From Plebeiibacterium sediminum (GTDB lineage Bacteria > Bacteroidota > Bacteroidia > Bacteroidales > Marinilabiliaceae): a DNA stretch of 64,000 nt. Every line of letters begins with the position of its first letter. Positions within the stretch are counted from its first letter, which is position 1. Positions 37,576-47,007 of this stretch are shown here, one piece after another. The stretch covers positions 1 through 64,000 of the forward strand of contig NZ_JAPDPJ010000035.1 of NCBI RefSeq assembly GCF_026013605.1, written 5' to 3'. The notes under the pieces are model-generated. The model saw only the letters and a program-made list of their open reading frames with translations. It was not told the DNA's origin and searched no databases. Both the position numbers and the translations under genes were made by a program.

Positions 37576-38589
37576 ATGATTATTCAGGAAAACTTCTCGC
37601 TAAAACAGTATAATACATTTCATTTTGATGTAAAAACAAAATATTTTTCTGCACCTCAAAACACCAATCAATTAACAGAATTGATCAATGATAACATTGT
37701 TGACAAAGCTGATATTTTAATTCTGGGAGGAGGAAGCAACATCTTATTTTCAAAAGATTATCAAGGATTAATAATAAAGCCTGCTATTGATTATATTAAA
37801 ATTCTTGATTCAACTCCACATAAAGTCTGGGTAGAAGTTGGTGCAGGCGTTGAGTGGGATGCATTTGTTCATTGGGCCGTGTCGAACAATTATTTTGGCA
37901 TTGAAAACCTTTCTCTAATTCCAGGTACAATTGGAGCTTGCCCGGTACAAAATATTGGAGCCTACGGTGTAGAAGTAAAAGATGTTATTACTCATGTTAA
38001 CGGCATTTTCTTAGATAGTGGAAATCCTTTTAGTTTAAAAAATAAGGATTGTAACTTCTCCTATAGAAATAGCATTTTTAAAAACGAACATAAAGGAAAT
38101 GTAATTATTACTTCGGTTTGTTTTGAGTTAAGTAAAAATGAGGATTTCCATGTTAATTATGGAGATGTAAAGGCTAAAGTTGAAGAACTAGGAGGTTTAA
38201 GCTTAACAAATATCCGAAAAGCGATCATTGAGATAAGAGAATCTAAATTACCGGATCACAACTTGTTTGGAAATGTGGGTAGCTTCTTTAAAAACCCAAT
38301 TATTGAAAAAACACTGAGTGAAAATATCCAACAAAAGTATCCTGATGCTCCAATATACACTGTATCTGACACTCATGTAAAAATAGCTGCTGGATGGATG
38401 ATTGACAAATGCAATTGGAAAGGCAAATCAATTGGAGATGCTGCAGTTCATGAAAAACAAGCCTTGGTTTTGATTAATAAAACAGGAAAGGCCAATGGTG
38501 AAGATATTTTAAAATTAGCTTCTGAGATTGAAAATTCAGTTTTGGAAAAATTCGGAATTTCAATTGAAAAAGAAGTCAATATTATTTAA
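37576..38589 (+). CDS. murB: UDP-N-acetylenolpyruvoylglucosamine reductase
   Basis: The 337-residue flavoenzyme reduces UDP-GlcNAc-enolpyruvate to UDP-MurNAc with NADPH in peptidoglycan precursor synthesis. Family segments are LILGGGSNILF (FAD-binding), SLIPGTIGACPVQNIGAYG, the catalytic Ser in NVGSFFKNP, and AAGWMIDKC. The length and the extra loop match the E. coli-type (type I) enzyme. It starts 11 bp after the tyrosine-kinase stop, so it is probably co-transcribed with it. Confidence 0.95.
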   Translation: MIIQENFSLKQYNTFHFDVKTKYFSAPQNTNQLTELINDNIVDKADILILGGGSNILFSKDYQGLIIKPAIDYIKILDSTPHKVWVEVGAGVEWDAFVHWAVSNNYFGIENLSLIPGTIGACPVQNIGAYGVEVKDVITHVNGIFLDSGNPFSLKNKDCNFSYRNSIFKNEHKGNVIITSVCFELSKNEDFHVNYGDVKAKVEELGGLSLTNIRKAIIEIRESKLPDHNLFGNVGSFFKNPIIEKTLSENIQQKYPDAPIYTVSDTHVKIAAGWMIDKCNWKGKSIGDAAVHEKQALVLINKTGKANGEDILKLASEIENSVLEKFGISIEKEVNII

Positions 38590-38721
38590 CTCACTAAATT
38601 TTAACAGAATAAAATTAATACAAAAGTGCAGTATTAGATAGCACAAACAAAACATAAAAGCTATCGTAATACTGCAACTTGAAATAATAGGAAACCCAAC
38701 CTTTCCCATAAATTTTTAATA

Positions 38722-39153
38722 CTAATTCCTTTCAAAGGATAGTGATGCTTCAAACTCTTTTTCCAAAACTTTAAATACAAAATCAGGCACCTGCATAGGT
38801 ACTCTGGTTTTCCTGTTTACAAACACAACCTCAGAATTTGCTTTGCTGACTAACTTCCCTTCCTGGTTTCTGATCTCAAAATAAAACTGAAATCTCACCT
38901 TTGGTAATTCTTTTATGGTAGTTTTAATCGTTAAAAGCTCATCATACCTTGCCGGTACTTTATATTGAATATTGAAAGAAATAACTGGTAACATGTACCC
39001 TTTCTCTTCCAATTCAAAATCATTTATATTAAACTTACGCAATAATTCTGTACGTGCCTGATGACAATAAGAAACATGATTGGCATGGTATACATATCCC
39101 ATTTGATCGACTTCGTCATACCTTGGTCGTAATTTAAATTCATCTATAATCAT
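38722..39153 (-). CDS. YbgC/4HBT-type acyl-CoA thioesterase
   Basis: The 143-residue protein has the hot-dog fold of the 4-hydroxybenzoyl-CoA thioesterase family. The active-site helix segment is YDEVDQMGYVYHANHVSYC, with the conserved Asp and the YVYHANY-like pattern. The strand VSFNIQYKVPARYDELLTI is also typical. It hydrolyses short- or medium-chain acyl-CoA. It ends a run of minus-strand genes headed by the DUF134 regulator and lies 14 bp after the second ATPase gene. Confidence 0.9.
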   Translation of the reverse strand: MIIDEFKLRPRYDEVDQMGYVYHANHVSYCHQARTELLRKFNINDFELEEKGYMLPVISFNIQYKVPARYDELLTIKTTIKELPKVRFQFYFEIRNQEGKLVSKANSEVVFVNRKTRVPMQVPDFVFKVLEKEFEASLSFERN

Positions 39154-39167
39154 CTCAAATACTTAAT

Positions 39168-40037
39168 CTAATTCTCTGTTATACTCTTCCAAACATTTTG
39201 AATCTGCTGGCTTAACTCTGATTCAGGTGCAAACTCAACAATAGTTTTACCTGCTACCATAGATTCAACCCACTGCCTATTGAAAGGAACTTTGGCCAAT
39301 AGAGAAATATTGTTTTTATAAAAAAAAGTCTCCAATTGATGACTTATCGTTCTATTAATATCTGCTTTATTAATTATACCCACTACAGGAATATTAAAAG
39401 ATTTTACCAGCTCCACTAACCTGCCGGCATCGTTTAATCCTGACTTAGTTGGTTCTGTAACCAATACAACCAGATTTGTTCCTGAAATTGATGATATTGC
39501 AGCACAACCTATTCCGGGAGGTCCATCATTAATAATAAAATCTGCATTATTTTCCTTGGCTATTTCTTTGGCCTTGCTCCTGATTTTTGAAACCAGCTTA
39601 CCAGAATTTTCTTCTCCTGGTCCCATTTTGGCATGTACCATTACTCCATGACGGGTTGATGATATATACCAGGAATTATTATTATTCACTTTTGTAGAAA
39701 CAGCCTGTTCCGGACAAATTCTTTCACACAATTTACATCCTTCACAAAGGAAAGTATTAACAGAATAAGAACCATTCTCATGTAAATCAATTGCTTTAAA
39801 ACGACAGTTTTCATAACATAAACCACAACCACTACAACTCTCATCATTTATAATTGCATAACAGCCACTTTCAAAAGCAAATGATTCCATTACTTTAGGT
39901 TGCAACAACAAATGTAAATCAGCAGCATCCACATCATTGTCGCACAAAACAGCATTTTGAGCCACACTTGCCAATGCTGCGGTAAATGATGTTTTCCCGG
40001 TTCCTCCCTTACCGCTAAGAATGGTAATTTCCTTCAT
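39168..40037 (-). CDS. MinD-superfamily ATPase with inserted 2[4Fe-4S] ferredoxin (second copy)
   Basis: The 289-residue protein has a deviant Walker A (SGKGGTGKTS, about 8-17), an inserted ferredoxin-like domain with two Cys clusters (CSGCGLCYENC and CEGCKLCERIC, about 68-110) and later Mrp/MinD motifs (INDGPPGIGCAA, VTEPTKSGLNDAG). This fits the COG1149-type family, whose role is unproven but is linked to Fe-S or metal-centre assembly. Its start overlaps the end of the preceding ATPase gene by 23 bp, so the two are translationally linked. It follows NifX-like and DUF134 genes on the same strand. Confidence 0.88.
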   Translation of the reverse strand: MKEITILSGKGGTGKTSFTAALASVAQNAVLCDNDVDAADLHLLLQPKVMESFAFESGCYAIINDESCSGCGLCYENCRFKAIDLHENGSYSVNTFLCEGCKLCERICPEQAVSTKVNNNNSWYISSTRHGVMVHAKMGPGEENSGKLVSKIRSKAKEIAKENNADFIINDGPPGIGCAAISSISGTNLVVLVTEPTKSGLNDAGRLVELVKSFNIPVVGIINKADINRTISHQLETFFYKNNISLLAKVPFNRQWVESMVAGKTIVEFAPESELSQQIQNVWKSITEN

Positions 40038-40908
40038 TTACTAAAATTTTTTGCCCTAAAACATTTACAATCTTTATGAAATCACTTTTTAGATCTTCTG
40101 ACATATGATCCCCCAATAAACCTTCTGCATACAATTCTGCAAACTCACGTTTAAAAGGAATCTCACCCAAAATTTCAATATTATTTTGAACAAGATATTC
40201 TTGTGTTTCGCCTGATCCCAAACCCGCCTTATTAATAACTACTCCAAAATCTTTGTTCAAATCCTTCATCAACTCAATAGTTAATTTTAAATCATGCAAT
40301 CCGAATGGAGTTGGCTCTGTAACCAGCACTACAAAATCTGCATCAACAACTGTCTGAACAACTGAACAACTAGTTCCAGGAGGCGCATCAAATATCAGAA
40401 TATCACAATTGGAATCAGCTCTGCTTTTCAGTTCCTTAATCAACATAGTTTGCATTGCAGAACCTATACGTAATTTACCTTCAAGTAATCCTTTACCCAA
40501 ACCCAAATCATAATTTGTTACTGTACCAATAGAATGCTTCACTTCTTTTAAAGCCTCCTCAGTACAAGCTACAGAACAAGCTCCGCATGAATGACATAAT
40601 ACATCATTTACCTGAATAAACTTTACCGGAGGTATAATAGTTAAAGCATTAAATTCACAATACTCAGAACAATTTCTGCAATAAGTACAAAGCTCCGCAT
40701 CTATTTCAGGAATCAATTGATTTATGGTTTCCTGCAAACCCTGCTTATGTTCTGTAAAAAACAATAAATCATTGGGTTCTTCTACATCACAATCCAGAAT
40801 TTGAATATTTCCGGTAAACTCACGAGCCAAAAAATGATATAAATTGACTGCAACAGAAGTTTTTCCAGTTCCACCTTTTCCGCTTGCTATTGCTATTTTA
40901 TAGCTCAT
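40015..40908 (-). CDS. MinD-superfamily ATPase with inserted 2[4Fe-4S] ferredoxin (first copy)
   Basis: The 297-residue protein has Walker A SGKGGTGKTS (about 9-18), the Cys clusters CTYCRNCSEYC and CHSCGACSVAC (about 74-110), and the ATPase motifs IFDAPPGTSCS and VTEPTPFGLHD. It is a paralogue of the next gene with the same domain order. The two may form a heterodimer that hands over or loads an Fe-S or other metal cluster. A MITE-like element lies between its start and the NifX-like gene upstream. Confidence 0.88.
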   Translation of the reverse strand: MSYKIAIASGKGGTGKTSVAVNLYHFLAREFTGNIQILDCDVEEPNDLLFFTEHKQGLQETINQLIPEIDAELCTYCRNCSEYCEFNALTIIPPVKFIQVNDVLCHSCGACSVACTEEALKEVKHSIGTVTNYDLGLGKGLLEGKLRIGSAMQTMLIKELKSRADSNCDILIFDAPPGTSCSVVQTVVDADFVVLVTEPTPFGLHDLKLTIELMKDLNKDFGVVINKAGLGSGETQEYLVQNNIEILGEIPFKREFAELYAEGLLGDHMSEDLKSDFIKIVNVLGQKILVNEGNYHS

Positions 40909-41053
40909 TGATGATTTTTCTTATTATACTTTTACAAATAAATTACTTTCTATGATTCCAAGACTATAACCACAAACCTACATTTCTACATCAAGACGTT
41001 ACAATCGCCCAGAGTATTAGATATAAATTGAGACGAAAAGATTTCTTAGATAT

Positions 41054-41327
41054 CACATCTGTCCTAAATAAAAAGAATATTTCATTTCTTTAGTAGGTTC
41101 TATATCGGCCTCAGCCAGTGAACCAAAAAACAAGATTAGCTTGACGATTAAAAATCGTTTTTGTTTGAGTGAAACGAGTTTAAACGATTTCAGTCAAATA
41201 ATCGTAGTTTTTTGAGAGAAGTGGATGCAGCCTAGCCTTTTTTTGCTTCTGTTTTTTGTGGTATGACAAAAAATGAAGTCAGGTCTGGGCGAAGCACCAG
41301 TTAACCAATATAATTAGGACAGCTCTG
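41054..41327. mobile_element. MITE-like element with 17-bp terminal inverted repeats and 9-bp target duplication
   Basis: The left end CACATCTGTCCTAAATA (41054-41070) and the reverse complement of the right end (CAGAGCTGTCCTAATTA, 41311-41327) match at 14 of 17 positions. The sequence CTTAGATAT flanks both ends directly (41045-41053 and 41328-41336), a perfect 9-bp target-site duplication. The 274 bp between hold no ORF, so transposition in trans by a transposase not in this window is implied. The element sits in the 506-bp gap between the NifX-like and ATPase genes. Confidence 0.75.
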
Positions 41328-41414
41328 CTTAGATATATAAGTCTTAGTGAAGATATTTGGGACCCATATTATTTTTGTGCACAGAATGCCTTGATTACAG
41401 AAGTTCTGTAACAA

Positions 41415-41756
41415 TTAGTGATCACAGTAGTTGGCTGTAAATGACAACGATTCAGTTAAAAAACCATCAATCAATTCTGCTACTGTAAGTTGAGGAGCTC
41501 CCACAAACGCATTTACTCCATTGGATTGAAACAATTGAATGGCTTTTTGTCCCATACCTCCTGCTACAATATCCGTAACACCTTTATCCGATAAAAATCG
41601 AGGTAATAAACCTGGTTCATGAGGTGGTGGAACAATTTTTTCTTCTGAAACTATTTCACCATCAACAACTGAAACCAAAGCAAAAAACTTACAATGTCCA
41701 AAATGACTATCTAAAATTCCTGCTTCATTTACTGGAATAGCAATTTTCTTATTCAT
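41415..41756 (-). CDS. NifX/NifB-type dinitrogenase iron-molybdenum cofactor biosynthesis-like protein
   Basis: I place the start at the Met at 41756 (MNKKIAIPVNEAGILDSHFGHC), giving about 113 residues. The upstream extension to 41816 is hydrophobic and atypical. Family features are the start KIAIPV, the DSHFGHCKFF segment, and GVTDIVAGGMGQKAIQLFQ. These small proteins bind metal clusters; only the protein fold is shared with nitrogen fixation. It ends in TANYCDH, with a Cys and His possibly involved in metal binding. It belongs to the DUF134-NifX-MinD cluster. Confidence 0.88.
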   Translation of the reverse strand: MNKKIAIPVNEAGILDSHFGHCKFFALVSVVDGEIVSEEKIVPPPHEPGLLPRFLSDKGVTDIVAGGMGQKAIQLFQSNGVNAFVGAPQLTVAELIDGFLTESLSFTANYCDH

Positions 41757-41977
41757 CTTTAAATATTTTTTGATTTTTATATGGCAAAAGAAAAGTAACA
41801 GAGTGTTTGGTAGCAAAACCGTAAACTATCATATTATATTTTGTAAGCATCAATAACTTATATCAGACAACATTCTATACTATCAGAAAATGAAGAAGCC
41901 ATTTGAAAGCACTAGAATTATAAAGTAAATGCTTATAAAAAATTACTAAACACCCTGTCACATCGATATAAAACACG

Positions 41978-42292
41978 CTACTTTAACTTATCTAAAATAT
42001 TTTGAATGGTAGCACCTTCATTTTGAAGGATAACCATCTGAATATTAAATTTATCCAGAAGATCCTTTGCTTTTGGGCCAAAATCTCCACTTATCACCTT
42101 ACCAACTCCCAATTCAACCATTCTTTCCGACACCTTTAATCCTGCCCCATTGCTATCGTCAGCATTTACATTTTCAATAAATGTACATTCCCCACTCTCT
42201 TCATCATGTAAACAAAACCATGCTGCCCTACCGAATCGTAAGTCAAAATCGGAACCTAAAGAATTCCCTGTGGATGTAATTACTGTCTTCAT
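41978..42292 (-). CDS. NifX/NifB-type metal-cluster carrier-like protein
   Basis: The 104-residue protein has the same fold as the previous one: SLGSDFDLRFGRAAWFCLHD near the start, then GVGKVISGDFGPKAKDLLDKF. It lies between the DUF134 regulator and the second NifX-like gene on the same strand. Having several NifX-like proteins next to MinD-ferredoxin ATPases is a pattern seen in anaerobes and archaea, with no proven function. Confidence 0.88.
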   Translation of the reverse strand: MKTVITSTGNSLGSDFDLRFGRAAWFCLHDEESGECTFIENVNADDSNGAGLKVSERMVELGVGKVISGDFGPKAKDLLDKFNIQMVILQNEGATIQNILDKLK

Positions 42293-42394
42293 GTATTAAA
42301 ATTTTAAAGTACAATTGAAAATGATTTATTCAGGATATTTACCCTATAAAAAATTTCAACTCCACTTATTATGGCTAAATAATTTTTTAATCTC

Positions 42395-42799
42395 TTATTG
42401 ATTAATCATCTCCGTTAAGGATGATTTACACACCGGGCAATTGGTATTTTCAACTGAAGAAGGCTTTGTAAATTTTGCATTGCATTTGGTACATAAAAAC
42501 CAAATTCCATCTAATTCTACATTACCATAAACAGTTATTATTTCTTTTGCCTCAGTTAATGCTTTTGCAACTTTTCGTCTGGCACTTTCATATATTCGTG
42601 CAAACGTTGGTCGAGATACTCCCATTAATTTTGCAGCCTCATCATGATTCAGAAGATCATAATCAGCTAATTTAATCGCTTCATATTCTTCATAAAGTAA
42701 CTCTACAACTCCATTTGAATCACCGTTAATTCCAAAAGGTTTATAACCTTGAAATTTTGGTGGAGCAACAATTTTTCTTAAAGTCTTTCTTCTTGGCAT
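42395..42799 (-). CDS. DUF134 family DNA-binding regulator with C-terminal zinc-ribbon-like motif
   Basis: The protein (about 134 residues from MPRRKTLRK at 42799) has an HTH of the sigma-4/LuxR-like type (LLNHDEAAKLMGVSRPTFARIYESARRKVA). The extra CxxC...CxxC at the end (CTKCNAKF and CPVCKS) resembles a rubredoxin/zinc-ribbon knuckle. I chose the internal ATG because PRRK starts are typical for DUF134. The protein probably senses metal or redox state and controls the downstream NifX and MinD genes. A duplicated palindrome around its own -7 box suggests autoregulation. Confidence 0.88.
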   Translation of the reverse strand: MPRRKTLRKIVAPPKFQGYKPFGINGDSNGVVELLYEEYEAIKLADYDLLNHDEAAKLMGVSRPTFARIYESARRKVAKALTEAKEIITVYGNVELDGIWFLCTKCNAKFTKPSSVENTNCPVCKSSLTEMINQ

Positions 42800-42817
42800 G
42801 AGAACTAAATTCAAAAC

Positions 42818-42865
42818 TTATTGAGAATATTCTCCCGACAAATATAAAGAGAATATTCTCAATAA
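42818..42865 (-). promoter_or_regulatory. Duplicated palindromic operator around the DUF134 promoter
   Basis: The 12-bp palindrome GAGAATATTCTC occurs twice (42823-42834 and 42849-42860), 14 bp apart. It extends outward as a larger inverted repeat (TTATT... ...AATAA). The minus-strand -7 box TATATTTG (42839-42846) sits in the 14-bp space between the two palindromes. The layout suggests repression by a dimeric regulator, most simply DUF134 itself. Confidence 0.75.
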
Positions 42866-42912
42866 AAAGTTATTTAATATATTTTAATACAAAAAAAGTA
42901 AATTCCATCTCA

Positions 42913-42955
42913 TCTTAAGTCCAGAGGAGGTAGAAATACATCCTCCAGACTTAAA
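42913..42955 (-). terminator. Hairpin after the MATE gene
   Basis: On the minus strand TTAAGTC plus GGAGG pairs with CCTCC plus GACTTAA. It lies about 35 bp past the MATE stop and before the DUF134 regulatory region. No strong T run follows immediately, so confidence is moderate. Confidence 0.55.
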
Positions 42956-42989
42956 TTAATATAATGGTAAATCTTGGGTAAGATAATAA

Positions 42990-44381
42990 TTATTGTAGTT
43001 TCTGACTATTCAAGTCATCCTGCTGTGCAATAGCACGATTGAGTTTCTTAACCTCACTGAATACAAAATACAAAGTAATCAGTCCTGCTAAAGTATCGGC
43101 AATTGGCGTTGATAACCAAACACCTCGAAGCCCCATAAGATCTGGTAGAATAAATAAACATGGGATTAATATAATAACCTGGCGCAGTAAGGATAAAACA
43201 CTAGCTAAACCAGCTTTTCCTATGGATTGATAGTAATTTCCGATAATAATCTGAAATCCAACTAAAGGCAAGGCCAATAAAAACAATTTTAACCCCTGAA
43301 CTCCTATTTCTAACAATTCTTTATCATCATCATTAAAAAGCATTATAATTTTTTCAGGAAATAACTGACTGACAACAAAACCTAATATAGAAAACAGAGT
43401 TGCAGAACCAATGGCAATTAGCAGCGTATGTTTAACCCTTTTATAGATTTTAGCTCCATAATTAAATCCTATTATGGGCTGAATTGCCATGTTGATGGCT
43501 AAAATAGTCATTACAATTAGCATGGTAACACTCATAATAACACCCAACGCACCTACTGCCAGGTCATTACCATGCTTTACAAGCTGAATATTATAGATAC
43601 CAAATACGGCACTGGATGCCAATTGCATACTAAATGGAGCAAACCCAATAGTGATAATATACCAAATGATATCACGCTTTAATGCCATATTACGAAAATG
43701 TAATCGTATAACCGAACGACTACTTTTAAAATGTGCAATAACCCAAATACAAAGTACTATTTGAGAAATAACTGTTGCATAAGCAGCACCTTTTACACCC
43801 ATCCCCATTTTCATGATAAAAAGCCAATCGAGCACAATATTTACTCCGGCACTTAACAACATGGAAACCATGGCAATTTTAGCACTACCTTCCGAACGAA
43901 TTAAATTATTTAAAGCATACCCCACAACATTAAATACAGCTCCAGCCAATATAATATTTAAGTATTCCTTCGCATAACCATATGTTTCAGCATTAATACC
44001 AAAGAATTTCAATAAGGGATTACTGATAGCAAAACCTATTGCTGTAATTAATCCGGATACGATTACCATCAATACAAAAGCATTTCCCAATACCTTTTCT
44101 GCACGATCAAAATCCTTTTTACCCAGGTTTAAAGAAATCCTAACTCCGGCTCCCATTCCTACCATCATCCCAAAAGCCATCATGATAATCATAATTGGGA
44201 AAATAGCACTTAGTCCTGCCAGTGCCAGAGATCCAACCCCCTGACCTATATAAATTCTGTCAACAATATTGTATAGTGAATTTATAATAACTCCTGCAAA
44301 TGCCGGTAAAAAGTACTTCCACATTAATTTAGGAATGGACTCAAACTCCAATTCCTTTACATTCTTACTCTGTCTACTCAT
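42990..44381 (-). CDS. MATE family efflux transporter
   Basis: The 463-residue protein has about twelve transmembrane helices in two similar halves. The family pattern is clear at the start (ELEFESIPKLMWKYFLPAF, YNIVDRIYIGQGVGSLALAGLSAIFP) and near the centre (NMAIQPIIGFNYGA). MATE proteins export drugs or metabolites in exchange for Na+ or H+. The gene stands alone and ends in a hairpin. Its substrate cannot be told from sequence. Confidence 0.92.
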   Translation of the reverse strand: MSRQSKNVKELEFESIPKLMWKYFLPAFAGVIINSLYNIVDRIYIGQGVGSLALAGLSAIFPIMIIMMAFGMMVGMGAGVRISLNLGKKDFDRAEKVLGNAFVLMVIVSGLITAIGFAISNPLLKFFGINAETYGYAKEYLNIILAGAVFNVVGYALNNLIRSEGSAKIAMVSMLLSAGVNIVLDWLFIMKMGMGVKGAAYATVISQIVLCIWVIAHFKSSRSVIRLHFRNMALKRDIIWYIITIGFAPFSMQLASSAVFGIYNIQLVKHGNDLAVGALGVIMSVTMLIVMTILAINMAIQPIIGFNYGAKIYKRVKHTLLIAIGSATLFSILGFVVSQLFPEKIIMLFNDDDKELLEIGVQGLKLFLLALPLVGFQIIIGNYYQSIGKAGLASVLSLLRQVIILIPCLFILPDLMGLRGVWLSTPIADTLAGLITLYFVFSEVKKLNRAIAQQDDLNSQKLQ

Positions 44382-44469
44382 TGTAAAATTTTAAGGGAAC
44401 AAAGGTAGTTAATTTCATGCTTGAATAAGATGAGATTAAAGACTATTAACATAGAAACTCTGGTTATCA

Positions 44470-44510
44470 TAAATAAAGACTCCCGCTTTGAAGAAACAAA
44501 ACGAGAGTCA
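44470..44510 (-). terminator. Terminator after the YyaL-type gene
   Basis: On the minus strand GACTCTCG pairs with CGGGAGTC around a loop of about 15 nt and is followed by TTTATTT. It lies about 70 bp past the stop at 44577. Confidence 0.6.
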
Positions 44511-44576
44511 AATCTCAAAACCAATAAAATAAATCGACAACATTCCCGACGATTTGATATTCAATAAACAATATCT

Positions 44577-46589
44577 TTATATCTCCTTCATTTTTTGCTT
44601 TACCTCTTCAATTGATTTCACAGGTAGGTGGCAACAATTATTCTTACATAAATGAAATACAAGTTCTTCACTAGCTTTATTCTTTGAAAGTGGAATATGA
44701 TGATCACCGGAAGCGATCAAAAGATATGGATTATATTCTGAGATCAGCTCCTTATGAGCTTGCAACTGTCCCTTCCCAGAAAGCACCAGTTCATGGTTTT
44801 CGTATATAAAAAATAACTTTAACCGCTGCCAGTTTGAATAATATTTTCCGTGTTGATCAATTCTGCCACTTAAATTCTTCAGCATCTGCAAAGATGTTGA
44901 GTATGCCTCTTTATTTAAATAAAACTTACTCAGGCGATATAAATTCATAGCCATCACCGAATTTGAGGCAGGAATTACGTTGTCTGCAGTATCACTTTTA
45001 CGAACCAGTAATGGATCATCTTTTACTGATGTATAATAAAACAATTGGTTGTCATCATTAAAAAAGTACGCTATGGCATACTCACATAAATCGTTTGCTA
45101 AAATCAGCCATTGTTCGTCAAAACTAGCCATATACAACTCAATCCATGCATCTATTAATAAAGCATAATCATCTAAAAATGCATTGATTGTACCCTTTTT
45201 ACCCTTTAAAATTCGCCATAATCCACCATCAGACTGATAAGCTTTACGCTTCACAAACTCCGATGTTCTTATCGCATCATCAAGATATTCCTTATTGCCA
45301 GTAGCCTTATAAGCCGCAACCAAACCTTTAATCATGATGGCATTCCAGGATGTCAAAATTTTATCATCCAAAGCTGGTTTTTTTCTAAGCTGTTGCGCTT
45401 TATAAAGCAATAATTTTGATTCCTTAATTTTACCAATCAAGTCCTCAACCTCCATTCCCTTTTTCTGTGCAAAATCCTCTATGGTAGAAGTTTTAAAAAT
45501 GACATTTTTACCCTCTTCCCAATTTCCATCTTCGGTAATGTTATATAATTCGCAAAAAAGCTTACAATGCGATCCTAAAACACTTTTTATCTCAGCCTGT
45601 GTCCAAACATAATATTTCCCTTCTTCGCCATCACTATCTGCATCCAGCGAAGAGTAAAATCCACCTTCAGGTGAAGCTAATTCTGTTTTTACAAAATGAA
45701 TCGTTTCATCAACAACCCTTTTAAACAATGGCTTACCCGTCATTTGATAAGCTATCGAATATACTTCTATCAACTGCCCCTGATCATACAACATCTTTTC
45801 AAAATGTGGTATTTTCCAATTGGCATCCACAGAATAGCGGGCAAAACCACCTCCCAGATGATCGTATATTCCTCCCCACGCCATTCTTGTGAGGCTCAGG
45901 TTTACATATTCACTAATCTTGCAATCAGCGTTTTTCTGAAGATAGGCAAGTAAGAAATGATGTTCTACAGGCATTGGAAATTTAGGAGCACCTTTACTTC
46001 CACCCCATTCCAAATCCAGATTTTGTTTCCAGTTTTCGATGGTTTCATCCATCACTTCACTGGTAAAGAGAACCGAATCCTTAACCAACCCAACAAAATC
46101 CATTCGTTCTATCCCTGCTTTTATCTGTAATGCCAAATCTCCCAAACGTTCTTTATCATCATCAAACAAATGTTTAATCTCCCGTAAAAGATTCATCCAT
46201 TGTCGTTTCTGAAAATAAGTACCTGCAAAGAATGGTTGTCCATTAGGCAGTGCAATGATATTTAATGGCCATCCCCCTCTACCAGTTGTTAAATGAGCTA
46301 CATCCATAAAAACCTGATCGAGATCCGGACGTTCCTCCCTATCTATCTTAATAGATACAAAATGCTCATTCATGTATGCGGCTACTTCATCACAGCTAAA
46401 ACTCTCCTTCTCCATCACATGACACCAATGACATGCTGCATATCCAATTGAAATAATAATGAGTTTATTTTCCACCTTAGCCCTTTCCAGAGCCTCTTTT
46501 CCCCAAGGATACCAATAAACCGGATTTTTGGCATGCATCAATAAATAAGGACTTGTTTCATTAGCTAAAGCATTTATAGCTTGTATCAT
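44577..46589 (-). CDS. YyaL/Spata20-type thioredoxin-domain protein
   Basis: The 670-residue protein has an N-terminal DUF255/thioredoxin-like domain with the motif [12 protein letters not shown] near residue 53, followed by a six-hairpin-glycosidase-like alpha/alpha domain. Typical segments are [55 protein letters not shown] and [16 protein letters not shown]. The biochemical role is unknown. It is full length for the family. Confidence 0.9.
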   Translation of the reverse strand: MIQAINALANETSPYLLMHAKNPVYWYPWGKEALERAKVENKLIIISIGYAACHWCHVMEKESFSCDEVAAYMNEHFVSIKIDREERPDLDQVFMDVAHLTTGRGGWPLNIIALPNGQPFFAGTYFQKRQWMNLLREIKHLFDDDKERLGDLALQIKAGIERMDFVGLVKDSVLFTSEVMDETIENWKQNLDLEWGGSKGAPKFPMPVEHHFLLAYLQKNADCKISEYVNLSLTRMAWGGIYDHLGGGFARYSVDANWKIPHFEKMLYDQGQLIEVYSIAYQMTGKPLFKRVVDETIHFVKTELASPEGGFYSSLDADSDGEEGKYYVWTQAEIKSVLGSHCKLFCELYNITEDGNWEEGKNVIFKTSTIEDFAQKKGMEVEDLIGKIKESKLLLYKAQQLRKKPALDDKILTSWNAIMIKGLVAAYKATGNKEYLDDAIRTSEFVKRKAYQSDGGLWRILKGKKGTINAFLDDYALLIDAWIELYMASFDEQWLILANDLCEYAIAYFFNDDNQLFYYTSVKDDPLLVRKSDTADNVIPASNSVMAMNLYRLSKFYLNKEAYSTSLQMLKNLSGRIDQHGKYYSNWQRLKLFFIYENHELVLSGKGQLQAHKELISEYNPYLLIASGDHHIPLSKNKASEELVFHLCKNNCCHLPVKSIEEVKQKMKEI

Positions 46590-46983
46590 AAATTATTCTT
46601 AAGTTTTTTCACGAGTTTATTATATATTTCTAATGTCTGCAGTTACTCGCCAAACCTTATCGTTTCCCTGTGTAAGAAATATTTCTCATGGCTTGTTTCA
46701 TACATTAGATATATGTCAAAACACATTAAACAACCAGAAGGTTTAATTATTTAACCATAAAAAATAAAGAAATTCCCGTCATCTGTTCACTAACATTAAA
46801 ACAACAAATAGAATTACAAGGAACTTTCTGGTAGAATTAAATCTTCTAATAACTCATAGAATTAATGATTTTATGGTCTGCCTAATAGATCACACAAAAG
46901 AATTCTCACACATGAGGATGATTTAATTGGCGGGTTCCTTGTGGCAATAAAAAGCAAATTTAGACTTATGAATAAAATATCTC

Positions 46984-46991
46984 TATATTTG
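46984..46991 (+). promoter_or_regulatory. -7 box before DUF3820 gene
   Basis: TATATTTG matches TAnnTTTG and lies 16 bp before the ATG at 47008, implying a very short leader. The 418-bp gap upstream (46590-47007) shows no gene or strong hairpin. Confidence 0.45.
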
Positions 46992-47007
46992 CTCAAAACA
47001 TAAATTA

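Noticed and set aside
39168-42799. Nitrogen-fixation cluster
   Set aside because: NifX-like proteins and MinD ATPases occur without any nifHDK or nifB-type radical SAM gene, so nitrogenase assembly is not supported.
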